Source: Saprospiraceae bacterium
Lineage (GTDB): Bacteria; Bacteroidota; Bacteroidia; Chitinophagales; Saprospiraceae
NCBI GenBank assembly: GCA_021299835.1
Contig: JAJTER010000030.1
Span: forward strand, 1 to 40,662
Direction: 5' to 3'
DNA: 40,662 bases
Every line of letters starts with the position of its first letter. Position 1 is the first letter of the stretch. Positions 25,828 to 34,398 of this stretch are shown here, piece by piece. Both the position numbers and the translations under genes were made by a program. The notes beneath the pieces were generated by a model. The model was not told the DNA's origin and did no database searches. It was given only the letters and a program-made list of their open reading frames with translations.

Positions 25828-26149
25828 AAAATAGATACCCATTCAGTAACATGAAAAAGAACGCGGGGATGATTAATTTGAACTCATCCCTGATTTTTAA
25901 CCGAGTTATTACTCCCAATAACATGAGGAGCGAAAGCCCACCGGCAGATAACAGAAAAATGGGTTTTACGAAGTAGCCTACAAATAAACCTATCGCACCT
26001 AAAATTTCCAGGGTAGCTACTAATGTTCCGAACTTTGCTAATCCAAAACGGCTGAACTCCAATTTCATCTTGTTAGACATGAAATAGGTAATACCGTAAA
26101 TAAGAAAAGAAAGACCACTTAGTGCTACCAAAAAGTTATATAAACTCAA
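25814..26149 (-). CDS. DoxX-like membrane protein
   Basis: 111-aa protein with four predicted transmembrane helices (for example FLVALSGLSFLIYGITYFM and TLVATLEILGAIGLFVGYFV), the DoxX-like layout. The EILGAIGLFVGYFVKP loop is characteristic. Last gene of a tight minus-strand set: 3 bases after its relative at 26153-26488, itself 2 bases after the sulfatase gene. Role unknown; DoxX proteins are often tied to thiol or redox stress. Confidence 0.65.
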   Translation of the reverse strand: MSLYNFLVALSGLSFLIYGITYFMSNKMKLEFSRFGLAKFGTLVATLEILGAIGLFVGYFVKPIFLLSAGGLSLLMLLGVITRLKIRDEFKLIIPAFFFMLLNGYLFFINL

Positions 26150-26152
26150 TGA

Positions 26153-26488
26153 TTAAGCATTTTGGTAAATAAGATAAATACATAAGGTCAAAAGAAATAA
26201 AGAGGGAACATGTTTTTGCCACGGATTTTTGACCTTAAAATGAAAATATTGGGCAACAATCATTAGAAAACCCATTGCTGCGGCTGAAAGAACAACGTAT
26301 TCGTCATGCCAGATGCTCACTACCAGCAAAGTAGCCAATACGATTTTTGATGTGCCAACTATGGTTCTCATCAAATCACTTAATTCATACTGTTTGAATT
26401 CCTTGACGATATTATCGAACCTGAATACCCAAACAAATAGAATGGATAATGCGATGACTACTTTTACGATGGTTTCTAAAGTTAACAT
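26153..26488 (-). CDS. DoxX-like membrane protein, second copy
   Basis: 111-aa protein, same length and four-helix layout as its downstream neighbour (VKVVIALSILFVWVFRF, then IVGTSKIVLATLLVVSIW), with a charged middle loop. The two genes look like a duplicated or heterodimeric pair. The ATG lies 2 bases after the sulfatase stop, implying co-transcription. Function unknown. Confidence 0.6.
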   Translation of the reverse strand: MLTLETIVKVVIALSILFVWVFRFDNIVKEFKQYELSDLMRTIVGTSKIVLATLLVVSIWHDEYVVLSAAAMGFLMIVAQYFHFKVKNPWQKHVPSLFLLTLCIYLIYQNA

Positions 26489-26490
26489 AT

Positions 26491-28290
26491 TTACTGTTTT
26501 TGAATGAGCTGTGATTGAAATTCATTTGAACCAATTATTTGGACTCGCAGTAAATAAGTACCAGAGCTTAAATTTTTAGAAGCAATACGTTTTACTGTTT
26601 CGTATCCGGAATATAATTCCCTCAACCATTGCTTTCCCTGTAAATCAAATAATAAAAGTTCAACGTTTGAATGCTTGGGAATGTTTAAAAATTCCAATGA
26701 AATATCTTCCCGAAAAGGATTTTCCAATACCCTGAACAGATTGAAAGAAAGTTGAATTTCCCTATTTGCTGTGGTACTATTTGAAATATATGGATCTGTT
26801 TGAGCTTTCCACTCATTCCAGTTAGAAATGCCATCTTTATCGGGGTCATCTGCCCCAATAAATGAAGTAGTAAGCAGCTCTTTAAATTCCCAAGTATCAG
26901 GCAGACTGTCCTTGTCCAAATCATCTGCTGTTCCCGTAAATTTACTGTAACTCTTGTTAAGCGAAGGCATACGGGTATTTACCTTTTTAAAATAATCCCT
27001 AAGCTTTATAGTCAATTCTCTGGCCTTTGCGGGAAGTAAAGACGATAAATCAGTTGTTTCGCTAATATCTTTCTTCAAATCGAACAGTTGAATTTTATCC
27101 GCCTCATAATCGACCAATAATTTATAATCCTTATCAATCCAGGCAGATTGAGGAAAAGTATTAGGATTAAAATGCGGACAATGGAAAACCAATTCTTGTT
27201 GATTTCGATTAAAAGGCAAATTTAACTGTGGTTTTAAGAGTGGTAGCAAACTAATTCCATCCAACAAAGGAGGCAAAATAGCACTGCTATTGGTTGCCAG
27301 TGACGCGATGGTCGGAAATAAATCGTACGCAACTACAGGAGTAGTCTGGTATGAATTAGCGATAATGCCCGGTCCGGAAATGAAAAAAGGCACTCTAATA
27401 CCCCCTTCCTGTGTAGAAGACTTTCCACCTTTCAATGGACTATTATTCCCTCCGGCGCCATTGTCGCCAATATAAATTATATAAGTATTTTCTGTGATAT
27501 TTAATTCCTTTACTTTATTTAACAAGGTATTTATTCCCGCATCTAAATCCTGAAGCATAGCTCCATAAGAAGGATCTTTATGTCTCTTACCCAAAGGGTG
27601 TTTCAATAGGTCTTTCCATTCGTCCACCGATTTTTGTGTAGCTTCATAAGGGCTCCTTGGCGCATGATGTGACAATTGGACGTAAAAAGGCTTTGCTTGT
27701 TTTACGGCATCGCTCATAAAAGCAACAGCAGAATCGGTTATACTAAAAATATTTCTCGGATCTGTTTGAACTAAGCCGTCGTGGTTGCCATCTTCGTTCC
27801 CCGTTTCCCCATCGCCCCTGTCAAAGCCATGAAAAGCAGGCCCTTTTCCTTGAATATGCCATTTTCCATAATGTGCAGTCGTGTAGTTGAGACCCTGTTT
27901 TTTAATCCATTCTGCAATAGTCGTCAAAGAATCAGGAATCACTAATTCCGTTTTAGCCTCCAAAACTCTGGTTCCAGCTTCTTGCGTATTGTCGGTAAAA
28001 GTAAAATGGAGTCTTGACGTTGATTTTCCTGTTAGCACACTTATCCTTGTTGGAGCACATTTAGGAGCTGAGGCATAACCTTGACTAAAAATCATTCCCT
28101 TTTTTGCCAATGCCTCTAATACGGGCGTTTGATAATAATCGCTTCGGGAATCTACCTGACTTGGATCCATTAATACAGAAGTTCCATTCCAGCTTTGATC
28201 ATCGGACAAAATAAATATGAAATTAGGCTGTGATTGTGCGTGAAGGGTAATACAAAGGCAGATAAAACAAAAACTTAGGAAACGGGACAT
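26491..28290 (-). CDS. Secreted sulfatase with type IX secretion sorting domain
   Basis: 599-aa arylsulfatase-type enzyme. Signal peptide to about residue 20; metal residues Asp30-Asp31 in ILSDDQ; formylglycine site CAPTR (Cys78 converted post-translationally, Arg82) within SAPKCAPTRISVLTGKST. A later YIGDNGAGGNNSPLKGGK completes the core. Residues about 455-505 have EF-hand-like calcium segments (DLDKDSLPDTWE and DPDKDGISNWNEW). The last about 80 residues (ending SSGTYLLRVQIIG...LIQKQ) are a T9SS type A sorting domain, so the enzyme is exported to the cell surface. Maturation needs a formylglycine-generating enzyme encoded elsewhere. Probable substrate: a sulfated polysaccharide. Confidence 0.85.
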   Translation of the reverse strand: MSRFLSFCFICLCITLHAQSQPNFIFILSDDQSWNGTSVLMDPSQVDSRSDYYQTPVLEALAKKGMIFSQGYASAPKCAPTRISVLTGKSTSRLHFTFTDNTQEAGTRVLEAKTELVIPDSLTTIAEWIKKQGLNYTTAHYGKWHIQGKGPAFHGFDRGDGETGNEDGNHDGLVQTDPRNIFSITDSAVAFMSDAVKQAKPFYVQLSHHAPRSPYEATQKSVDEWKDLLKHPLGKRHKDPSYGAMLQDLDAGINTLLNKVKELNITENTYIIYIGDNGAGGNNSPLKGGKSSTQEGGIRVPFFISGPGIIANSYQTTPVVAYDLFPTIASLATNSSAILPPLLDGISLLPLLKPQLNLPFNRNQQELVFHCPHFNPNTFPQSAWIDKDYKLLVDYEADKIQLFDLKKDISETTDLSSLLPAKARELTIKLRDYFKKVNTRMPSLNKSYSKFTGTADDLDKDSLPDTWEFKELLTTSFIGADDPDKDGISNWNEWKAQTDPYISNSTTANREIQLSFNLFRVLENPFREDISLEFLNIPKHSNVELLLFDLQGKQWLRELYSGYETVKRIASKNLSSGTYLLRVQIIGSNEFQSQLIQKQ

Positions 28291-28371
28291 TATGTAGGTT
28301 TAGCGCTCAATATAGGCATTAGAAAGGAAAGAAAATCAATAAAAAACTTAAAATTAACTAGTCAAATATTA

Positions 28372-28572
28372 TTACTGAATCATCCACATTTTTCCAAAAA
28401 CATCATCTTTTCCAGCAAACTGCCTTGTCAATGCTTCATTTAAATTAACCGCATTGGTAGTCAGTTCGTTATTAGGATATCTAAATCTCAATGGGGTGGT
28501 TACGAAGTTAGCGGAACTTTGCCCCTTTAAGTTTATATGAAAAAATGCATCTACAAATAAACTGACCTCCAA
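28372..28572 (-). pseudogene. C-terminal remnant of a SusD_2-type lipoprotein gene
   Basis: The last 66 codons, without an ATG start, read PLRFRYPNNELTTNAVNLNEA, then FGKMWMIQ, the typical end of SusD-like proteins of the SusD_2 group (RxPYPxxExxxN...W..Q). The rest of the gene is lost. It lies 81 bases upstream of the sulfatase in the same direction, so the sulfatase was probably part of a polysaccharide utilisation locus whose SusC/SusD pair has been deleted. Confidence 0.55.
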
Positions 28573-28672
28573 ACCGAAGACGTTCGCTATAATGTGTGAA
28601 ATCTTGTAATCCTTAAAATCCGTGATTTAGAACCGAGTGGCAGGGGTGAATTCCAACTTTAAAACCTATCAT

Positions 28673-28711
28673 AAAAAAAGGAGACTATCTTTTTAGATAG
28701 CCTCCTTTTTT
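28673..28711 (-). terminator. Rho-independent terminator of the TonB receptor gene
   Basis: A hairpin, GGAGACTATCT against AGATAGCCTCC with one A-C mismatch and a TTTT loop, is flanked by A7 and T6 runs. It lies about 18 bases past the receptor stop on the minus strand, and the symmetric A and T runs suggest bidirectional function. Confidence 0.7.
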
Positions 28712-28729
28712 GAGTTATCCTGCAATCGT

Positions 28730-31528
28730 TTAATTTCCAAAGAAATCGAACTTGATGCCAAGATTTATTCTGGCATTATAATATTCCTCTTGATAAGTTC
28801 TCTCCCTAATCCCCTGATAATATCTCAACGGTTGGTTTGTCAGGTTGTTTGCTTCAAAGTAAACCCTCCATTTTGGAGTGACAGCATAAGAAGCATTCAC
28901 ATCTAAAAACAACTGTTTGTCATAGTAAATATCATTGAAAGAAGATCCTCCAATCAAATCGATATAATCACTTGCATAATTCAATGATGCCCTGACAACC
29001 AGTTTCTTAGTTTCATAAGAAAGGGAAGCATTCAACATATTTTTTGCCGTACCCGTTAATCTTAGGTCATCCTCTTCTCTACCCTGTATGCCCGTAGTAC
29101 TTGATTCCGTCAGGGTATAATTCAGATAAACACCAAAGCCCTTTAAAAATCCAGGTAAAAAATCGAGTTGTCTTTGGAAGGAAAGCTCCAAACCATATAC
29201 ATTTGCCGTTCCCCCATTCTGAGGTTGTGTTCTGGATTGTAACTGACCATATTTGGCATCAGTTACATTTAAATCGGTACGGGTATAAATGAAATTATTC
29301 AAATCCTTATAGAAAGAACCTATTGAAATTAAGCCAATTGATTTGAAATAATTTTCAAACATAAGGTCAAAATTACTTGAAGTGGTTGCTTTCAAATCAG
29401 GATTACCCTGAATAAGTGTAAAATTGTCAGGGCTAAATGTAGCATGTGGAACAATATCATAATAATTTGGTCTGGCCAAGGCATTTGTCCATGCTAATCT
29501 AAGCACTGAATTATCTGTGAAATTATATTTAAGATGTGCTCCTGGCATTACATTTAGATAAGATTTTGATACCTCGGGAGATTGATTTGCTTTTTTAGTT
29601 TTATCATCATAATTGAATCCCTGATATGCAATATTCGTATTTTCGATTCTAACGCCAGCAATTACAAATAATTTATCCGACAATTTATAATCACCCATTA
29701 GATAGGTTGCCTGAATATTTTCTGTCGCAAAATAGTTGGCAGTGATATACTCCGCAATGGCATCCTCTTTCTTGAATTTAGCATTATCATAAAGATTCAA
29801 ACCACCTAAGAAGGTATTATTCACAAAATTACCTGGCACATATTTATCACCATTTAAGAAAATACGATCATTTTGTTTTGAAAAGGTTAAACTACCCAGA
29901 TTGTTTCCACCGCTTGCCAATGTAGTAATAGGAGTATATATGTCATAAGAATTAACTCTTTCCTTTTGTTTATTTCTTAATCTACCACCAAAATATAGGT
30001 TGCCCTTTCTATTTTTAAATGGTAATTCAAAATCTACCTTACTATTAAAATCCTGTTCATTGGTATTATTATTTGACTCGTAGATTTGGTTCAAAGTAAG
30101 CGTAAGATCATCTGCTGAATTTTTTAGGGTTACCAATGCTTTAAACGGATCTTTTGTGTCCACCAATACTAATTTATTAGCCCTGTGTGTAATGTAACGT
30201 TCATTTGGTCTATCTTCTAAGGCGGATGCCAAGGTAGCAGACCATTTCATTCTCAAAGAACCAAACAAATGGTCTCCTGAAAGCATATTATTGGTTACTC
30301 GTTGATCTTCAAGTCTCGTTGCTTTATTTCTTGCATTATCGATACCCCCTTTTGTTTGAATGGCCACTCTACCCGTCAATTCCAATAATTTATCAGAAAT
30401 TTCGGTAAATTTAGCTGTGGTGACAGGCGTATTTAATCTATCCGCTCTAAGCCTATATCTGTTTTCCCAGTCGTCTCTCCAATTATACATGGTGTTGAAA
30501 TAGATATTGTGTCCTTTAGCCAATTCATAATCTAATGCCATGGAAATACTTCTGCGCACTCTTTGAACATCATACTTCCTTAAATCGAAACCGCTTAGTA
30601 CCCCTGGATATTTTGCATTGGTCGTTTGAGCCCAAACCGCCTCATAGTTATCTGAACCAAAATTATGATTGTTATAAGAAGCTGATAAAATGACTCCCAA
30701 TTTATCATTTGCCACTCTATCACCCACAATAAGAGAACCATTTAAAATAGGTTTTTGCGATAATAAATTCAAACCAGAACCCAATGTTCCAGAAAGTCGA
30801 AGGGCATTTGGCGCTTTCCTGGTTACGAGATTAACGGCACCACCAATGGCATCAGCATCCATGTTAGGTAGAATGGCTTTATTTACCTCAATGGTTTGAA
30901 TCATATCTGCTGGAATCAAATCGAGCTGAACATTTCTGTTATCCCCTTCTGCTGAAGGAACTCTTTCTCCATTCAACATGACTGAATTTAACTGAGGAGC
31001 CATACCACGGATAATTATATTTCTTGCTTCGCCCTGGTCATTTTGCATTGTAATACCTGAAATACGCTTTAACGCATCTCCGATATTCGCATCAGGGAAC
31101 TTACCAATTTGATCAGCAGCCACAATATTTGTGATATTGGCATTGTTCTTTTGTTGATTCAAGGCCTTAGCTTGACCTTTTAATCTATCTCCAAGAATTA
31201 AAACTTCTTCACCAAGAATGGCTGATTCTACTAATTTAAAATTCTGTTCTGTAGTTGTTGCGCCTACAATATTTACCTCTGCCTCCAGAGAATTATAACC
31301 CAGATAAGATACAGAAAGGATATATTTACCTTCTTTCAGATTAATAAATTGAAATTTTCCAAAATTATCAGAAATAGTCCCTGAAATGGGTTGTGTATTT
31401 ATGGACAATGTTGCTCCCGGCATACTTAGTCCATTTTCATCCAAAACTTTTCCTATTAATTTACCTGTTTGACCTTGCAAAACAGAAGTAATTATTAGAA
31501 AACTTAGTAAAGTTAGAATTCTTAACAT
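28730..31528 (-). CDS. TonB-dependent receptor (likely phytate-linked)
   Basis: 932-aa outer-membrane receptor. Signal peptide to about residue 20 (SVLQGQ). Residues 20-105 form a CarboxypepD_reg-like domain (LIGKVLDENGLSMPGATLSI). The plug domain has the TIGR01782-like NIGDALKRISGITMQ, IRGMAPQLNSVMLNGERVPS and GGAVNLVTRKAP segments. A 22-strand barrel follows, ending in LGIKFDFFGN. It is divergent from a beta-propeller phytase gene (143 bases apart), a pairing that indicates uptake of inositol phosphates or their chelated metals; the substrate is inferred. No SusD partner accompanies it, and a terminator closes the transcript. Confidence 0.85.
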   Translation of the reverse strand: MLRILTLLSFLIITSVLQGQTGKLIGKVLDENGLSMPGATLSINTQPISGTISDNFGKFQFINLKEGKYILSVSYLGYNSLEAEVNIVGATTTEQNFKLVESAILGEEVLILGDRLKGQAKALNQQKNNANITNIVAADQIGKFPDANIGDALKRISGITMQNDQGEARNIIIRGMAPQLNSVMLNGERVPSAEGDNRNVQLDLIPADMIQTIEVNKAILPNMDADAIGGAVNLVTRKAPNALRLSGTLGSGLNLLSQKPILNGSLIVGDRVANDKLGVILSASYNNHNFGSDNYEAVWAQTTNAKYPGVLSGFDLRKYDVQRVRRSISMALDYELAKGHNIYFNTMYNWRDDWENRYRLRADRLNTPVTTAKFTEISDKLLELTGRVAIQTKGGIDNARNKATRLEDQRVTNNMLSGDHLFGSLRMKWSATLASALEDRPNERYITHRANKLVLVDTKDPFKALVTLKNSADDLTLTLNQIYESNNNTNEQDFNSKVDFELPFKNRKGNLYFGGRLRNKQKERVNSYDIYTPITTLASGGNNLGSLTFSKQNDRIFLNGDKYVPGNFVNNTFLGGLNLYDNAKFKKEDAIAEYITANYFATENIQATYLMGDYKLSDKLFVIAGVRIENTNIAYQGFNYDDKTKKANQSPEVSKSYLNVMPGAHLKYNFTDNSVLRLAWTNALARPNYYDIVPHATFSPDNFTLIQGNPDLKATTSSNFDLMFENYFKSIGLISIGSFYKDLNNFIYTRTDLNVTDAKYGQLQSRTQPQNGGTANVYGLELSFQRQLDFLPGFLKGFGVYLNYTLTESSTTGIQGREEDDLRLTGTAKNMLNASLSYETKKLVVRASLNYASDYIDLIGGSSFNDIYYDKQLFLDVNASYAVTPKWRVYFEANNLTNQPLRYYQGIRERTYQEEYYNARINLGIKFDFFGN

Positions 31529-31671
31529 ATTTCAATATTTATTTGTTTGAAGGTGCAATGATATATGTGTATTGTTAATTGAATAATTCATCTATGTTAA
31601 TTATTTATTAAGAAATACTTTTTCATTCACAGAGGAAAATATTAGCCTAATTTTACTGCAAATATATATTC

Positions 31672-32709
31672 ATGATTTGTTTATCCCTTTTATTTATTCT
31701 TTTCACTTCTTTCTTAGGTTGTAACGCACAAGATTCCCCCAAAGTAAAAATCCCAGTCATTGTTACCGAAAAAGTTAGGTCCGATAGTGATGACCCTGCT
31801 ATTTGGTTCAACAAGGAAGATCCGGCTAAAAGCTTAATCCTCGGCACAGATAAAGGAAATGATACGCTCGATGGCGGGCTTTACGTATTTGATCTGAATG
31901 GAAAGATAGACTATGACAAATCTGTCTTAGGTTTAAAAAGACCTAATAATGTTGACATTGCTTATGGCCTGGAGGTCTCAGGCAAAAAAACAGATATTGC
32001 AGTGTGCACAGAGCGAAATACAAATACCATACGTGTTTTTTCATTACCTGAAATGAAAAGTTTAGATAATGGCGGAATCCCTGTTTTTGAAGGAGAATCT
32101 TTTCGTTCCCCCATGGGTGTTGCCCTGTTTAAGGATTCCAGGACCGGTATAATCTATGCTTTTGTAGGTCGTAAAACAGGACCTAAACTAAACTATATCT
32201 TTCAATACCTTTTATCTGCCGACGACAATGGAGTAGTTAAAGGTCAGCTAGTCAGAAAATTTGGAAAGTTTAGCGGAAAAAAAGAGATCGAATCTATCGT
32301 AGTTGACAACGAATTGGGTTATGTATATTATTCCGATGAAGGTAAGGGGGTCAGGAAATATTATGCACATCCCGATAGTAGTTCTGCCGAACTTGCCTTA
32401 TTTGCCCGGAAAAAGGTGAAAGAAGACCATGAGGGCTTGTCCATTTTTAAAAATCCTGACGGGACAGGTTTTATCCTTCTTTCGGACCAACAGGCTAATC
32501 AATTTAATGTTTATCCACGTGAAGGTCAGAAAGATAATCCTCATAAACATGGTTTAATCAAAAAGATTCATGCAAATTCGATAGAGAGTGATGGTAGCGA
32601 GGTCTTACATTTACCTCTAAATAACACGTTTAAAAAAGGAATTTTTGTGGCAATGAGCACAGATGGAACCTTCCAATTTTACCGTTGGGAAGATTTTTTT
32701 AATCGGTAG
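31672..32709 (+). CDS. Beta-propeller phytase (3-phytase)
   Basis: 345-aa secreted phytase of the calcium-dependent beta-propeller class. Signal peptide with a possible lipobox (FLGC). Family blocks: SDDPAIWF, LILGTDKGNDTLDGGLYVFDLNGK, RPNNVDIAYG, and EGLSIF with the acidic calcium-binding residues. It releases phosphate from phytate in the periplasm or on the cell surface. Divergent from the TonB receptor with a shared intergenic region, suggesting joint control, perhaps by phosphate, though no Pho box was recognised. Complete at both ends. Confidence 0.9.
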   Translation: MICLSLLFILFTSFLGCNAQDSPKVKIPVIVTEKVRSDSDDPAIWFNKEDPAKSLILGTDKGNDTLDGGLYVFDLNGKIDYDKSVLGLKRPNNVDIAYGLEVSGKKTDIAVCTERNTNTIRVFSLPEMKSLDNGGIPVFEGESFRSPMGVALFKDSRTGIIYAFVGRKTGPKLNYIFQYLLSADDNGVVKGQLVRKFGKFSGKKEIESIVVDNELGYVYYSDEGKGVRKYYAHPDSSSAELALFARKKVKEDHEGLSIFKNPDGTGFILLSDQQANQFNVYPREGQKDNPHKHGLIKKIHANSIESDGSEVLHLPLNNTFKKGIFVAMSTDGTFQFYRWEDFFNR

Positions 32710-32723
32710 TTTAACGTCGATTA

Positions 32724-32741
32724 TAGGTTTTTTTAAACCTA
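32724..32741 (+). terminator. Short hairpin after the phytase gene
   Basis: TAGGTTT and AAACCTA (32724-32730 and 32735-32741) form a 7-bp stem 15 bases after the phytase stop, with a T6 run shortly after. A modest terminator candidate. Confidence 0.4.
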
Positions 32742-32759
32742 AGGAACTTTTTTCGATGA

Positions 32760-32802
32760 ATTACATCAAACAAAATATCCAGATCATTTTGTTTGATGTA
32801 AT
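32760..32802. repeat. Perfect 17-bp inverted repeat
   Basis: Arms 32760-32776 (ATTACATCAAACAAAAT) and 32786-32802 are exact reverse complements with a 9-base loop. It lies between convergent genes, so it may act as a bidirectional transcription barrier. It is more AT-rich and longer than a usual terminator and lacks a clear T-run, so a repeat-element origin is also possible. Confidence 0.45.
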
Positions 32803-32879
32803 GGATAAAGGCGGTTTTACTTTTTGATACTTTATAACCAAGGAATTACAAATTTTCAAATAAGTTTATTAAATAAAAA

Positions 32880-32911
32880 ATCCTGGTTTTAGATATAACT
32901 AAAACCAGGAT
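32880..32911 (-). terminator. Rho-independent terminator of the susCD operon
   Basis: ATCCTGGTTTTAG and CTAAAACCAGGAT (13-bp stem, 6-base loop). On the minus strand the stem is followed by TTTTTTATTT. It lies about 35 bases past the stop of the DUF4466 gene, the last gene of the operon. Confidence 0.75.
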
Positions 32912-32945
32912 GGTGTATGATATATAAAAAGACAAGGCGTTTAAA

Positions 32946-33932
32946 TCATAAAGTGTACCTTAACATACTTATAACAGCTGATCCTGTTGCATTTACAGAA
33001 TTTATATAAATATAGGCCCTATATTTTTTGTCAGCTGTCTCCACCCAAACACCAGCTTCTGCTCTAAGTCCGATGGCATAATTAGGCATGTCTGTCATGT
33101 CAACACTAGTCAAATCAATGTCATCTACATATATACCAAATTGGAGATTTGCAAGATTTCGATCCTGAAGACCAAAAACTTTCCTAAGTTTAGTGCTTTT
33201 TTTCAAACCTGAAGGTAAAGTAACACCAGGTAAAAAGGATGCATCAGCACCAGGAGAAACTAACCCATGAGTAAAGGATGTGGGACTAGCTCTATAAAGA
33301 TAAACCAAATCTACTTTATCTGGAATAGCGGCGGCAGAAGTGGCATTATAAATTGCCATATCTTCAATTGAAATAAAAGCATTTGTGCCATTGGAAACAG
33401 TAAGATTCTTTTTGATACTCATCTTTGAGATATTATATGGCCCCATTTTGTAGGATGCAGTTTTTCCATCGCTACTGTTTACTGAAAAAGTAAAGGAAAC
33501 CGTTTGACCTTTTGCTTCATCAGGTACAATGTAGTAATATCTAAGTGTTGCCGCGTTGGTATCAACAGTGAAAGTAACTTTCGATGATTTGCCAGCGTCA
33601 ACTACCGTAGAAGGTGATCCAATCGTAACAGGGATATCGACACCCCCTGAATTGGTATAATAGGACCTGTGCTCTAAATAGGTGCCAGTTCCTCCAGGAA
33701 TTGAGGCTTCAACCTGTGCCGATACTAACTTACCTTGTGATTTTGGTATAGCCATTGCGTATGCAAATTCAATAGGTAAACTTGCAATACTTGGTCCAAT
33801 CGTCCTTTTTAAGCAATCATTTGTAAGTTGAGATATTGGTTCAGGCAAGATATATTCTTCTTCCTGGCATGCTGTCAAAGAAGTCAGCAAAACCCAAACC
33901 AAAAAGAAAAAATTAAAATTTCTATATAGCAT
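32946..33932 (-). CDS. DUF4466-family lipoprotein
   Basis: 328-aa exported lipoprotein: signal with lipobox LTAC (Cys22) followed by acidic QEEEY. The rest is beta-rich (CLKRTIGPSIASLPIEFAYAMAIP, VTIGSPSTVVDAG, and a C-terminal KKYRAYIYINSVN), in line with DUF4466 proteins that accompany SusC/SusD pairs and probably sit on the cell surface. Last gene of the operon, 25 bases after the previous lipoprotein. It probably helps bind the glycan; no catalytic site is seen. Confidence 0.65.
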   Translation of the reverse strand: MLYRNFNFFFLVWVLLTSLTACQEEEYILPEPISQLTNDCLKRTIGPSIASLPIEFAYAMAIPKSQGKLVSAQVEASIPGGTGTYLEHRSYYTNSGGVDIPVTIGSPSTVVDAGKSSKVTFTVDTNAATLRYYYIVPDEAKGQTVSFTFSVNSSDGKTASYKMGPYNISKMSIKKNLTVSNGTNAFISIEDMAIYNATSAAAIPDKVDLVYLYRASPTSFTHGLVSPGADASFLPGVTLPSGLKKSTKLRKVFGLQDRNLANLQFGIYVDDIDLTSVDMTDMPNYAIGLRAEAGVWVETADKKYRAYIYINSVNATGSAVISMLRYTL

Positions 33933-33957
33933 TGCTTTTGATTTAAGTGTAGATATT

Positions 33958-34359
33958 TTACTGATACTTTATGATTAATTTGTAAGGTTTACGGACTAAT
34001 CTGTTTCCTGAAACAACCGTAAAAATCTTTGAATCAGCCAAATTTGAAAGATCCATTTTACCTGTTATTTTGGGATCTAATTTACAATCTGTTGCCAAAG
34101 TAAACTGAGGATAAACATTTTTGAGATCCGTTCCAAAAAGAACCGATACATCAATCGTCTGTGCAACGGTATCAATGACTGCAGGTGCTGCTCTAACCGT
34201 TACAAAATCAGCACCCAGTAATTCAAAATTACTTACAAAACACTCACTCCTGAAGGTAATTAACAGTCCGTCTTCGTCTACAAAACTATCCTTTTCACAA
34301 GAAAAAAAACTACCAGTCAATAACAAGACAGTTAAAATTATTTTAAAATATATAGTCAT
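33958..34359 (-). CDS. Small surface lipoprotein of the susCD operon
   Basis: 133-aa protein with a signal and lipobox-like FFSC followed by EKDSF. One DUF5018/SusE-like beta domain: ITFRSECFVSNFELLGADFV, then IDVSVLFGTDLKNVYPQFTLATDC and a final KPYKLIIKYQ. That layout (a DUF5018-like Ig repeat with a TLA block) is common in accessory lipoproteins of polysaccharide loci. It lies 39 bases after the susD stop and before the DUF4466 gene. Role: glycan binding, inferred. Confidence 0.6.
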   Translation of the reverse strand: MTIYFKIILTVLLLTGSFFSCEKDSFVDEDGLLITFRSECFVSNFELLGADFVTVRAAPAVIDTVAQTIDVSVLFGTDLKNVYPQFTLATDCKLDPKITGKMDLSNLADSKIFTVVSGNRLVRKPYKLIIKYQ

Positions 34360-34398
34360 GGCTTACGATTAAAATTCTTTGTTATGTAAATATTTAGG

